From Phycisphaerales bacterium (lineage in GTDB: Bacteria > Planctomycetota > Phycisphaerae > Phycisphaerales > SM1A02), in assembly GCA_022446885.1 (NCBI GenBank), contig JAKVBU010000008.1, positions 62,001 to 126,000 on the forward strand: a stretch of 64,000 nucleotides of DNA. The letters are read 5' to 3'. A program made the position numbers and the translations under genes. The notes below the pieces were generated by a model, which worked only from the letters and a program-made list of their open reading frames with translations, made no database searches and was not told where the DNA came from. Shown one piece after another: positions 51,034-60,014 of the stretch (the stretch's first letter is position 1; every line of letters begins with the position of its first letter).

Positions 51034-53002
51034 GTTTTTGCATTCGCTCACCGAGGATCTGAAACGCCTCTAGGTACTTGGCGGCGCTGATGGACTTGCG
51101 CTCCACTTGGGATCGCAGATCAGCCATTTCACTCAGGATGGACTTGAGCGTTTGAATCTGCTGCTGGCCGCCCAACGCCATGCCGGCCATCTCGCCGCCG
51201 ACCAACTTCCATTGGCCATCGATCTGGCGGAGCCTGAGCTTGAAACTGCTCTCAGGTGGGAGGCTGATCGTCACCTGCACGGTGTCGCCTTGCACGATGG
51301 TGTTCGATGCCTTGAGTTGGCCCAGCATCGGCTCGATCATTGACCGCAACATCTGCGGGTCGAGGAACATCTGGATCTGCCCGATAGCAGCGGCCTCTGG
51401 ACCCCTGAAGGTGCTGGCGGCCAACTTGTTGAGAGAAGACATCTCCGGCAGGATGCGGTCGCCCAGATCCTGCGCTTCGCAGAGCCCCGGGTTCGCCTGA
51501 CAGTCGTACATGGCCCGCAAACGAGTCGAGGCGGCGTCGTCTCCAAGGCCTGCCAGCGTGCCATCCTTGACGTAGGCAAGTGCTGCAGCGGTGGCCGCGG
51601 CTGTATCTACGTCAGAACCGCTCGCATCGCCTGAAGCGGGCTGCCCGGGCGGGGCTGGGGCTGGTGCTGGGGGGGGCGGTGGTGGTAAGGCGGGCTCTTC
51701 AACGGTGATGGGCTTCCCATCGAGCAAGCTCTGCACCGACTCCAATCGCCTGCGAATGCTATCGGCCATTGGGCCCTGCCCCGCCTGATTGGCGCTGGTG
51801 CGGGCACTTTGGAGCAGGTCTCGCGTTTGTTGCATCGCGGCATCACGCTGCGTCGTCAGTGATCGGGCATCTTCGCTCAAGGCCGCTGCCTGCGTCTGCA
51901 GCGATGCGACCTGTTCCATCAGCCGAGCGCTGCGTTCGAGCGACAGATATCGGGAGGTGGATGTAGACAAGGCTGCCTGTCTCGCCGAGAGCTCCAGCAG
52001 CTTGTCGGCTTGTGGCGAGCGGCCACCCTGACGAGCGGCGCGTTGGGCATCGGTAGCCGCAGCTTCAAAGGTCTTGATGGCCTCTGCGCTTGCCGTGGAG
52101 AGTTTGCCCAGTTCGAGTTCCGAGAGTGCACTTGCGTCTTCGGTGATCTCACGGCTCAAGCGGTCTACGTGACGTCGAACGTCTGAGATCTGATCATCTC
52201 GAGATCGCACGAAGGCATCGACCTGCGTGAGTTCCGACTCATTGACGTCGATGCGATGCGCTTCGCCCGTGTGTTTGTGCTCGGGCACCACCTGGGACAC
52301 ACGCAGGCTTTCGATCTCCAGATCAAGCGCATCCAGGCGCGACTCATCTGGGGCCAGGGCCTTGAGGACAGCGCCGGAGGCATCGATCGAGTCCAGGGCA
52401 GTATCAAGTTCCTGATCCGCTGCCTGGCTGCGCAACGCATGTGCCCTTTGACGGCGGTCGCTGATGTCGGCTGCCAGTGCGTCTCGCTCCTGTTGCAATT
52501 CGTCAATGCGGGCTTGTGCCGCGTCCACGGCTTGCTCGTGATCCCCTTGCAGTTGACGGCGAGTATTGATGTCTTGTTCCAGTGCCGGGCCGCCGAGTTG
52601 GGAGCGTTCAAAGGTGGCGTGCTGCGCCAGTGCCTCCAACTGCCGCAAGGCGAGCACTTTGGATTCAATCTGGCCGCTGAGCGAGGCAGCATCGAGGCGG
52701 GCCTGCGCTGCGCTGCTCACTGTCGCTCGGGCGATGGTCATCTGGGCCTGGGCGGAGAGGCTGCTGCGCACATTTGCCAGCGGGCCTGAGGCCACGTCCA
52801 CTCGCTTGAGTGACGTCAGAATGATCTTGGCTTCATCGGCTGCAGCCTGTGGATCGGGAGAAAGTGCGGCCATCTCATCGATGGCTTTCTGGAGCGCCTT
52901 GGCCTGCGCTTCATGATGCTTGGCCGCGTCATCCTTGCAGCCGGTCAGCCCCATGGCAGTGGCCGCCGTCAGGGCGAGGGTCAAAATGAAACCGGTACGC
53001 AT
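51005..53002 (-). CDS. Coiled-coil lipoprotein, unknown function
   Basis: 665 aa. Signal peptide with a lipobox LTGC (Cys near residue 22). Residues about 25-430 are long charged heptad-rich helices (coiled coil). A Pro/Ala linker (PPPPPPAPAPAPPGQP) follows, then a C-terminal domain (about 470-660) with NTIVQGDTVQVTISLPPES and LRLRQIDGQWKLVGGEM, an NTF2/DUF-like beta pattern. A lipid-anchored envelope protein. It follows the 475-aa gene by 50 bp on the same strand. Confidence 0.8.
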   Translation of the reverse strand: MRTGFILTLALTAATAMGLTGCKDDAAKHHEAQAKALQKAIDEMAALSPDPQAAADEAKIILTSLKRVDVASGPLANVRSSLSAQAQMTIARATVSSAAQARLDAASLSGQIESKVLALRQLEALAQHATFERSQLGGPALEQDINTRRQLQGDHEQAVDAAQARIDELQQERDALAADISDRRQRAHALRSQAADQELDTALDSIDASGAVLKALAPDESRLDALDLEIESLRVSQVVPEHKHTGEAHRIDVNESELTQVDAFVRSRDDQISDVRRHVDRLSREITEDASALSELELGKLSTASAEAIKTFEAAATDAQRAARQGGRSPQADKLLELSARQAALSTSTSRYLSLERSARLMEQVASLQTQAAALSEDARSLTTQRDAAMQQTRDLLQSARTSANQAGQGPMADSIRRRLESVQSLLDGKPITVEEPALPPPPPPAPAPAPPGQPASGDASGSDVDTAAATAAALAYVKDGTLAGLGDDAASTRLRAMYDCQANPGLCEAQDLGDRILPEMSSLNKLAASTFRGPEAAAIGQIQMFLDPQMLRSMIEPMLGQLKASNTIVQGDTVQVTISLPPESSFKLRLRQIDGQWKLVGGEMAGMALGGQQQIQTLKSILSEMADLRSQVERKSISAAKYLEAFQILGERMQKLNGVGTQPA

Positions 53003-53052
53003 GAGGTCGGATCTCCAGCGGGGGGGCCTCCCCGAGGCCCGTGTCGGGCAGT

Positions 53053-54480
53053 CTATCGCGATGGCGCCTCTTCGGGCGGCCCCTCTTGAGGCGGCCCTTC
53101 TTCGGGCAACTCTTGTGGAGCGGTGTTCTCGCTGGGGGTCACCTCGACGTCAGTTGGCCCGGGAGGGGTGGGTGACGGGGCCTGAGGCGGTGGGGGCACG
53201 GGGTGCCAGTCCACGTTCGGTCGAGGCTGACGCATGGACCTGATCCACCGCATGCCCGCCTCCATGCCTTGCATGTCGATGGTCGGCCGCCAGCCAGGCG
53301 CTGGTGGGTGGGCGTCTTCGGCTGCGACCTGATCTCGGGGCATCGCATGCAGCAGCAGGAGCGATCGGCCCGGGCTCTTCCAGTCGATCAGACCCCGTCC
53401 GTCAATGGACGTGCGCTCCAATTGCAGCAGATTTGCTGTTCGCAGGCGATCATCGACCGTGCCCCGTCGCAGCAGCCGGAAACGGCCACCATCGGGACCA
53501 CCGTGGCAAGATCTCGTGCCGCAGCGGGTTGTCAGCCACCGGTCGTGGATCGTCTCATTGAAGGTGGAGAGGCTCGCTGGTGGCTCCAGCACGTCGATCT
53601 CCGAGTAGAGCGGCCTTGCTCGAAGGTCGAACATCAACTTCAACACCTGCGCATCGGGCATGGCCAGCAGTGTCTGCAGCCCGCGATCGCCTGCTGGCAG
53701 CAGTCGGGTACCGCCCCAGCCCAGATGCAGCCGCCTTCTGGTGTCGGCGTTGATCTTGACGGGCGGCGGGTTGATCGGATCGAGTTCCAGGAGCCGAACA
53801 AGGTGCACGACCCGTTCGTCGGGTAGTGGCAATTGCCGTGGTCCGGTTCCCCCTTGTTCGGGGGTGTCCACTTGTGATTCGTCACCGTCCCGTGGGGGGG
53901 CGGCGTCATTTGCTTTCTGCAGTTCCAACTGGGCGCTTGCCTGACGAAGCAGTCGCAGCGCCGTGGTGGACTTGAATCGCTCGACGATGGACTCCAATTC
54001 CTCGACCGCTTGAGCCCACATGCCATGGCCCATGAGCCACTGGGCCAGGTCCAGCCGCGCCTGTTCATCGTCGTCGTCGATCAGGCTGCGCTCATGCCGC
54101 CACAAGGCATCCAGATCGGGCTTGAGTTGCACCCGGGCGACTTCCCGGCGGTCATACCGAAGTTCGACGCCCCCAACTTCCAGACGCACTTCATTGAAGT
54201 CGTCGGCGAGGAGCAGGCCCCGCATGACGCGACCTCGCTTCAGATGCACCGATGCTTCCAGCGGTGTCTCCACGTCGATCAGGGTGGTGACGCCCATGAT
54301 CGTGGCCAGGTCCAGCACCACTTCTTCACCATCGAGCGTGCGTAGCCAAAGATGGCCATCTTCCTCGTTGAGCTGCGTCCCCTTGAGGTGATGGTCGTGG
54401 CCCAATTGCACGATCACGCGAGGGGCGTCCACCACTGTTGCCAGCGCCATCAGCGCGGCGGCCAGCAGGCCCACCGTCAC
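53053..54480 (-). CDS. Exported protein with C-x4-CH motif, unknown function
   Basis: 475 aa from GTG 54480, which overlaps the glutamate dehydrogenase stop (GTGA). A signal peptide covers about residues 1-19. The first part is beta-rich (LWLRTLDGEEVVLDLATIMG, RGRVMRGLLLADDFNEVRLE, an SH3-like pattern), then helical. TRCGTRSCHGGPDGG is a C-x4-CH motif, longer than the normal CxxCH, in the context seen in planctomycete cytochrome-like domains (SCHGG..GG). The C-terminus is a Pro/Glu-rich tail. It may bind heme or be a degenerate cytochrome domain. Confidence 0.75.
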   Translation of the reverse strand: MTVGLLAAALMALATVVDAPRVIVQLGHDHHLKGTQLNEEDGHLWLRTLDGEEVVLDLATIMGVTTLIDVETPLEASVHLKRGRVMRGLLLADDFNEVRLEVGGVELRYDRREVARVQLKPDLDALWRHERSLIDDDDEQARLDLAQWLMGHGMWAQAVEELESIVERFKSTTALRLLRQASAQLELQKANDAAPPRDGDESQVDTPEQGGTGPRQLPLPDERVVHLVRLLELDPINPPPVKINADTRRRLHLGWGGTRLLPAGDRGLQTLLAMPDAQVLKLMFDLRARPLYSEIDVLEPPASLSTFNETIHDRWLTTRCGTRSCHGGPDGGRFRLLRRGTVDDRLRTANLLQLERTSIDGRGLIDWKSPGRSLLLLHAMPRDQVAAEDAHPPAPGWRPTIDMQGMEAGMRWIRSMRQPRPNVDWHPVPPPPQAPSPTPPGPTDVEVTPSENTAPQELPEEGPPQEGPPEEAPSR

Positions 54481-57440
54481 TCGCCTTCGCCTTCGGAGGG
54501 TTGCATGGTGGGGAGAATCGCAGTTCGTCGCAGCAGTTCCACGATTTCGTCGCGGTGCTCCAATGAAGAGGAGGCGACTGCATCGGCCAGTTCGTTGCGG
54601 CGACGTTCACGGTGCAGGAATCCGATCGCCAGTGCAGCGACTGATCCGGCGTCGATCGCTTCGACGGCTTCCATGCCTTCGCGATAGACGATCTTGGCAG
54701 CGAGGGCCTTGGCAACGAGCCAGTTGCGATAGGTCTCGGGCAATCCGCTGGTCAGTCGATCGCCGGCAACCTCCAGCAGGACGGGCGGCAGGTGCTCCTG
54801 AATCACCGGCTCGAGTGTGCTGCGGTCCTTGCTCGTCATGTTCCCCATGGCGCTCTCGAGCGCGTCGGCGGTGCGAATCACAGCTCGGCTGAGCCTGATA
54901 CTTGCCGCGGGCAGGTGCAGGCCGGGCTGTTGGCGCAGCATGCGAGCCAGTTGCTGGGCTTCGAGGGCCGCAAGCGTCCGCAACTTCTGAAGCACTTCGG
55001 AAACAAACTGCTCCTTGACCTGAAGGAACTCCTCCGGCGAGAGAAGCATGCTGGCGATGATCTCGTATGAGGAGCAGATTACCCCGCACTTGTTGGCCGA
55101 GGAGTCTTTGAAGATCACGACGCCCTTGTCGGCCAGCGCTGCCCTGGCATCGGGGGTCAGGAACAAGTTGGCGCCTTCCACTATCAGCGGGCTGCTGGGT
55201 GTGTCGCCGTGAACGAACTCAGACCAGTTGCCCGCGTGCATCGTCGAGGGGCGACCGCCACAAGGCAGGAAGGCATCGGCAGCCAGTCTGGTGTGGAGCG
55301 TGTTTCGGCGTCGAACCCCGTCGGCATCGTCGATGGCCCAGACGCCACCGCTGGCGGACAGTTTGGCCGGATCGAATTGCGATATGGGGGCTTCAGCCTC
55401 AACGAGTCGCATGAGCTCCTCGTGGTCGAGCCCCTCGGGGTCTTCGGCGCAACCGCTGCCGTCGGCGATGCCCACGATGCAGGTGGAATCGCCAAACTCC
55501 CGCAGCATGATGCGGATGGCATTGCCGCCAACGTCGCCGTCGGGGCCGCCAGTCATTTTGACGCTGAATCGCTGTTGCCGTGGATCGATGCCCAGGCACC
55601 GCAGGCCGGCTTCGAGGAACACCACCACGCCTTCGCTGGTGACGCCGTAGTCCTTGTGATTGATGCCCGCACCGGGTTTGGAACTCATCAGGGCCGTTGG
55701 CACCGGGTAGGCCCGCTGGCAGGCCCGCTCCACGATCCAGTCGATCATGGATGGCGTGATGTTCTCATCAGGGCCCAGATACAGCAGTTCGGGTTCGCCC
55801 AGACGGTCCACGACGCGACTGCGCACAATCTCATCGGGCGTGATCAGGTCGAGCAGGCTGTCAACGAAAGCCTTGACCGATCGCACCGCTGTCTCGTCCG
55901 GGTGGACGAGGATTGCGGCCTTGGCCCCGCCTTCGGGAATGTCCTTGTTCTTGAGCTGCTGGGCGGCGGCCAGTCCGTAGGCCTCGTCGTACAGGCGCTC
56001 ATTCTCTCTCGTGAACTGTGCCGTGCTCCTTGGCACGATGGCACGCACACCACCTCGGGCAATGTCGCGAAAGCGAACGTGAAAGCCGTTGAAGCCTCGG
56101 CCATGTACATGAAAGATGCCGTAGGGCAGGTCTGGGCGGTCTTCGCTTTGTAGAAGCGCTGGATCAAGCCGCAGCGCCAAGGCGTAGCGGTCTTCCAGAT
56201 ACACGTTTGTTCGCAGCACGGAGGCCACGGCATCGACCATGGCGTACAGCACCATGCGAGCGTCTTCCAGATCCACATCGGCTTCGATGCGCTCACGCAG
56301 TGCCGTCATGCGTGAATTGAAGACGTCGTCCTCCAGAGGGTGATCGGGTTGGAATCGATCGAGCAGCAGATCGCAGATGGCCAGCGTCAGTGCCACGTTG
56401 TCCACGGCCAGCGCTCGAATGCGATCCGAGGTGAAGGCGTAGCGGTTCTTCTTGCACAGCACTTGGTGGACGAGGTCGCCCAGAGCGGTGACCAGTTCGG
56501 CGTGGGTGAGGTCGATCGTCTCGCTGCGTTGACTCAGATCGATGGCCCGACGGTCAACCCACTTGCTGCGCTTCAGATCGTGTCGGACGCGAGCCCAGAG
56601 GCGGCCGTCTTCGGGAATCGGGCCACCATCCGGGGCTGTCACCACGAAGCCCAGGAATGAGATCGACCCGTTGTCACCATCATCAACCGTATCCAAGTGA
56701 GCCCGGTGGATGTTGATGCCCGCGTGGCTGAGCCGTTCAGCGATGCGTTCGAGCATGACTCGTCGGGTTGAGTTCGCCACCGCCACGGAGATTCGGCTGA
56801 AGGTCGGATCAGACTCGGGTTCGAGCATCACCGTCGTGCTGTCGGTTCCCGTGATCTGCTTGAACATCGACCAGTGCTTGCTCATGCGCAGGGGCGTGAT
56901 GGTGAGCACGTAGTCGGCCGCGCAACGGGTGAAGTAATCGCGGATGTCCTCCGATGACCAGTCGGGCGCCGAGGTGGCGGCGTATGCAATCACCTCGTCG
57001 AGTTTCTCATGCTGGGCTGGGTCGTCGAGGTCGCACCGGGGTGCATCGCCGAATTCGAAGGTGTCGATGACAAGTGAGCCATCTTTGGCAGTGTGAATCT
57101 TGGCGCTACGCAGCTTCTGGTCGATAGGCAACTCGGCAACGAGCTCGGCCAGAACGCCGGGGTAGTCCAGCGGGCGCATGCTTGTCCACTGGGTGCCGTC
57201 TTCTGAGCGAAGCGTCAGTTCCAGCGGGCGGCCAGAGGCGCGAGCAGCCACGATCGCTCGCAGATGCGAGAGTCGAGTGGCTTCGTCGGTGTCCTGAAAA
57301 TAGACTGGTGGCATCTGATCGAGAAACCACGGCACGACGTCATCCGACGTCGAACGCAGACTCTCCAGCAGGTGCTCGACGACCTCTGCCGGGCAGGGCT
57401 GGTCGGCGGAAGAACGCGACTCGGGAAGACCACTTGACAT
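54477..57440 (-). CDS. Large NAD-type glutamate dehydrogenase
   Basis: About 987 aa from ATG 57440. TTG 57521 in the same frame gives 1014 aa but would overlap the divergent ribF. It oxidises glutamate to 2-oxoglutarate and ammonia, probably with NAD. Catalytic-core motifs: GFNGFHVRFRDIARGGVRAI, LKNKDIPEGGAKAAI (substrate Lys), TGGPDGDVGGNAIRI (dinucleotide fold). The long N-terminal part (about 1-400), with an ACT-like stretch near SRISVAVANSTRRVMLERIAE, is typical of the 1000-residue GDH group. Translation is coupled to the 475-aa gene downstream. Confidence 0.9.
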   Translation of the reverse strand: MSSGLPESRSSADQPCPAEVVEHLLESLRSTSDDVVPWFLDQMPPVYFQDTDEATRLSHLRAIVAARASGRPLELTLRSEDGTQWTSMRPLDYPGVLAELVAELPIDQKLRSAKIHTAKDGSLVIDTFEFGDAPRCDLDDPAQHEKLDEVIAYAATSAPDWSSEDIRDYFTRCAADYVLTITPLRMSKHWSMFKQITGTDSTTVMLEPESDPTFSRISVAVANSTRRVMLERIAERLSHAGINIHRAHLDTVDDGDNGSISFLGFVVTAPDGGPIPEDGRLWARVRHDLKRSKWVDRRAIDLSQRSETIDLTHAELVTALGDLVHQVLCKKNRYAFTSDRIRALAVDNVALTLAICDLLLDRFQPDHPLEDDVFNSRMTALRERIEADVDLEDARMVLYAMVDAVASVLRTNVYLEDRYALALRLDPALLQSEDRPDLPYGIFHVHGRGFNGFHVRFRDIARGGVRAIVPRSTAQFTRENERLYDEAYGLAAAQQLKNKDIPEGGAKAAILVHPDETAVRSVKAFVDSLLDLITPDEIVRSRVVDRLGEPELLYLGPDENITPSMIDWIVERACQRAYPVPTALMSSKPGAGINHKDYGVTSEGVVVFLEAGLRCLGIDPRQQRFSVKMTGGPDGDVGGNAIRIMLREFGDSTCIVGIADGSGCAEDPEGLDHEELMRLVEAEAPISQFDPAKLSASGGVWAIDDADGVRRRNTLHTRLAADAFLPCGGRPSTMHAGNWSEFVHGDTPSSPLIVEGANLFLTPDARAALADKGVVIFKDSSANKCGVICSSYEIIASMLLSPEEFLQVKEQFVSEVLQKLRTLAALEAQQLARMLRQQPGLHLPAASIRLSRAVIRTADALESAMGNMTSKDRSTLEPVIQEHLPPVLLEVAGDRLTSGLPETYRNWLVAKALAAKIVYREGMEAVEAIDAGSVAALAIGFLHRERRRNELADAVASSSLEHRDEIVELLRRTAILPTMQPSEGEGE

Positions 57441-57501
57441 CCCCGTAAAATACACGGCATCGGCCTCGGCCGACAGTCCCTCAGCCCTGAGAAGGCCCTC
57501 A

Positions 57502-58455
57502 ATGCCCACCCCTTCCGACAATCCCCTTCAGCAGCGGCTGGCGCTGACCATTGGGGCCTTCGACGGCGTGCATCTGGGCCACCAAGCGCTGATCAAACGT
57601 GCTCGCGGGGTGGTTCTCGACGAGGGGCACGTGGAGGTGCTCACCTTCGATCCGGCCCCGGCCATCGTGCTCGCTGGCGGGGGGGTTCACGCTGGCGATC
57701 AGGGCGTTTTGATGTCGCTGGAGACACGACGATCGCAGCTCCTGCTCGCCGGCGCCGACGAGGTCACCGTGATCGAGGTTGATCGGGAACTGCTGTCGCT
57801 GTCTCCAGAGGCGTTCATAGACAACTGGCTGCGGCCACGAGCGCCTCAGGTGGTGGTGGAGGGAACCGATTTTCGATTCGGCAAAGGCCGCAGCGGTGGG
57901 GTGGACCTCATCCAGTCCACCCTGGGGTGCTCAATTGAAACCGTCGATGAGATGCACGTGGTACTGGGCGACGGGACCCAGGTGCCTGCTCGCAGCGGCA
58001 TGGTTCGTTGGCTGCTTCGCGCTGGCAGAGTGCAGGATGCGGCCCTTCTGCTGGGACGGCCATGGCAATTGGAAGGCACCGTGGTCGAAGGCGCCAAGCG
58101 CGGCCGGACGATCGGTGTGCCCACGGCGAATCTCGATACCGCCAACCGACTCGTGCCGATGGACGGCGTGTATCGAGGCGTGGCCCATCTGCCTGAGGGG
58201 TCGTCACGTGCTGCAGCCGTGAGTGTCGGCACCAACGCCACATTCGGGCCCGGGGCACGCACCATCGAGGTGCACATGCTCGACTTTGACGGGCAGATCG
58301 GGCACTACGGATGGCCGCTGCGGGTGGAACTGACCGGGTGGATTCGTGATCAGGTGACCTGCTCAGATGTCGAGTCGCTGATGCAGTTGATTCGTCGGGA
58401 TCTGGATCAGGTGCGAGCGCTTCACGAGTCTCGCGACTACCCTGTCGGCCCATGA
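57502..58455 (+). CDS. ribF: Bifunctional riboflavin kinase / FAD synthetase
   Basis: 317 aa. It makes FMN from riboflavin and FAD from FMN. The N-terminal nucleotidyltransferase domain has TIGAFDGVHLGHQAL and TFDPAPA; VVEGTDFRFGKGRSG follows. The C-terminal kinase has KRGRTIGVPTANLD and PMDGVYRGVA. Divergent from the glutamate dehydrogenase (61 bp if that starts at 57440). Its stop overlaps the DHH gene start by 4 bp (ATGA). Confidence 0.95.
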   Translation: MPTPSDNPLQQRLALTIGAFDGVHLGHQALIKRARGVVLDEGHVEVLTFDPAPAIVLAGGGVHAGDQGVLMSLETRRSQLLLAGADEVTVIEVDRELLSLSPEAFIDNWLRPRAPQVVVEGTDFRFGKGRSGGVDLIQSTLGCSIETVDEMHVVLGDGTQVPARSGMVRWLLRAGRVQDAALLLGRPWQLEGTVVEGAKRGRTIGVPTANLDTANRLVPMDGVYRGVAHLPEGSSRAAAVSVGTNATFGPGARTIEVHMLDFDGQIGHYGWPLRVELTGWIRDQVTCSDVESLMQLIRRDLDQVRALHESRDYPVGP

Positions 58456-59486
58456 CCTGGAAGCGCACAGCCTCACTCGACGATATCGCCGCCCGAATCT
58501 CGGGGGCAGATCACATCATCTGCACCACCCATGCCAAGCCTGATGGCGACGCCATGGGGAGCGTCCTGGCCGTGGTGCGCGGTCTGAGGGCATCCGGACA
58601 CAATGTCGAAGGGCTGCTGATGGGACCGGTGCCAGCCCCGCTGGCACGGCTGGTGGGCGACACACCCCTGCAGGTGCTCGATGGCGACGCCCAGCCCGAG
58701 GGTTCATGGCCCGATCTGGTGGTCATTGTTGACACCGGTGCGTTTTCGCAACTTGCGCCCATCGAGGGGTGGCTGCGTGAACACCCCGAGCGAATCGTGG
58801 TGATCGATCATCACGCCAGTGGGGATGAAGCGCTCACCGATGTGCGCTACGTAGACGACTCAGCCGCATCGGCAACTGTTCTGGTCAAGGAACTGCTCGA
58901 GCACATGGACGTCGATCTGGGCCGCGGCGACGGCTCGGTCGCAGAGGCGCTCTTTGCCGGCCTGGCCACCGACACGGGCTGGTTCCGGCAAGCCAATGCT
59001 GATGCACGTGCTTTCAGGGTGGCATCTGAACTACTTGACCGGGATGTTGACAAGAATCGCCTCTACCGGCTGATCGAGGAGACCGCCCGCGTGCAGCGGT
59101 TGGCCTTGCTCTCACGCATGCTCGGCTCGATCGAAGTGATCGCCAAGGGCCGTGGCGCGATCATGTCGCTGTCAGGGGAGGACTTCGAATCGACCGGCGG
59201 CCGGCGTGATGAACTCACAGGGCTGGTGAATGAACCGCTGGTGGTAGATGGCATCGAGTTCAGCGTGCTCATGGTTGAAGACGGGCCCGGTGTCGTGAAA
59301 CTGTCAATGCGTTCCAAGCCACCGAGGTCGCGTGAGGGTGCCTTCGTGGATGTGCGGGCACTCGCGGGCCAGATGGGCGGCGGTGGGCATGTGCACGCAT
59401 CGGGCGCGAAGGTACAGGGTGATCTTGCTCAGGCCCGCTCGAAGGTGCTCCAGGGGTTGATTGCCATCGGCGTGGAAGAGGCTTGA
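58452..59486 (+). CDS. nrnA: DHH family phosphoesterase (NrnA-like)
   Basis: 344 aa. It degrades short oligonucleotides or pAp in the cytoplasm. DHH motifs: THAKPDGDAMGS (metal ligands), IVDTG, VVIDHHAS (the DHH), and the C-terminal DHHA1 GQMGGGGHVHASGA. Overlaps ribF by 4 bp; nrnA near ribF is a known arrangement. The stop overlaps the next gene's TTG start (TTGA). Confidence 0.9.
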   Translation: MTWKRTASLDDIAARISGADHIICTTHAKPDGDAMGSVLAVVRGLRASGHNVEGLLMGPVPAPLARLVGDTPLQVLDGDAQPEGSWPDLVVIVDTGAFSQLAPIEGWLREHPERIVVIDHHASGDEALTDVRYVDDSAASATVLVKELLEHMDVDLGRGDGSVAEALFAGLATDTGWFRQANADARAFRVASELLDRDVDKNRLYRLIEETARVQRLALLSRMLGSIEVIAKGRGAIMSLSGEDFESTGGRRDELTGLVNEPLVVDGIEFSVLMVEDGPGVVKLSMRSKPPRSREGAFVDVRALAGQMGGGGHVHASGAKVQGDLAQARSKVLQGLIAIGVEEA

Positions 59487-59989
59487 GAAGGCGGCTGATC
59501 ATCATCGCCATCACACTGGTGGTGGCGGCCTTTGCATCGGTCCTGACCGGATTCGTGATGTCTCTTGCCGCGGTTGATTTGCAGGCGGCGCATCTTCCTT
59601 CCAAGGCGGTACTCAAGATTGATGCCCCCGGCACCTGGTTGTTGTGGAAGGGCGACGGCGCTGGTGGCGAACCAAGATTGCGCAGCGATCCGGCGCAGTT
59701 GCTCGCGCCCGCACCCACGACTCGGTCGATCACATTCGTTGATGGAGGCCAGCGATGGCAGGTGTCCGGTCGGTTTGAATTCGATGCGCGAGGCCAGTGG
59801 ACATTCGACGGGGGGAGCGGAGACTGGGCCTTGAGCCCCGACCCGCTGCCGAGTGTGAAGGTGTGGAGTCTGGTCACCGTGTCGCTGGCAATCGTGCTGC
59901 TGGGTTCGGCGGCCTGTACCGGTTGGATCGCCTTCAGACGCCCATCAGGGGGGCAACTGCAGCTTCGTGGTGAGCACGAGGGCGGGTAG
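59483..59989 (+). CDS. Small membrane protein, unknown function
   Basis: 168 aa from TTG 59483, which overlaps the nrnA stop as TTGA. A transmembrane helix follows RRR at the N-terminus (LIIIAITLVVAAFASVLTGF) and a second lies near the C-terminus (VWSLVTVSLAIVLLGSAACTG). The region between them, about 100 residues, is beta-rich and predicted to lie outside the membrane. No family recognised. The next gene begins 25 bp further on. Confidence 0.7.
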   Translation: MRRRLIIIAITLVVAAFASVLTGFVMSLAAVDLQAAHLPSKAVLKIDAPGTWLLWKGDGAGGEPRLRSDPAQLLAPAPTTRSITFVDGGQRWQVSGRFEFDARGQWTFDGGSGDWALSPDPLPSVKVWSLVTVSLAIVLLGSAACTGWIAFRRPSGGQLQLRGEHEGG

Positions 59990-60003
59990 ACTTGAAGCGG
60001 CTC

Positions 60004-60008
60004 AGGAG
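60004..60008 (+). promoter_or_regulatory. Shine-Dalgarno AGGAG deciding the GTG start at 60015
   Basis: AGGAG lies 6 bases before GTG 60015. An earlier in-frame start at 59967 would overlap the preceding gene and has no such site. Confidence 0.55.
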
Positions 60009-60014
60009 TGTGCC

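Noticed and set aside
57441-57521. Longer start (TTG) of glutamate dehydrogenase
   Set aside because: It overlaps the divergent ribF start by 20 bp and leaves no room for promoters; ATG 57440 is preferred, though not proven.
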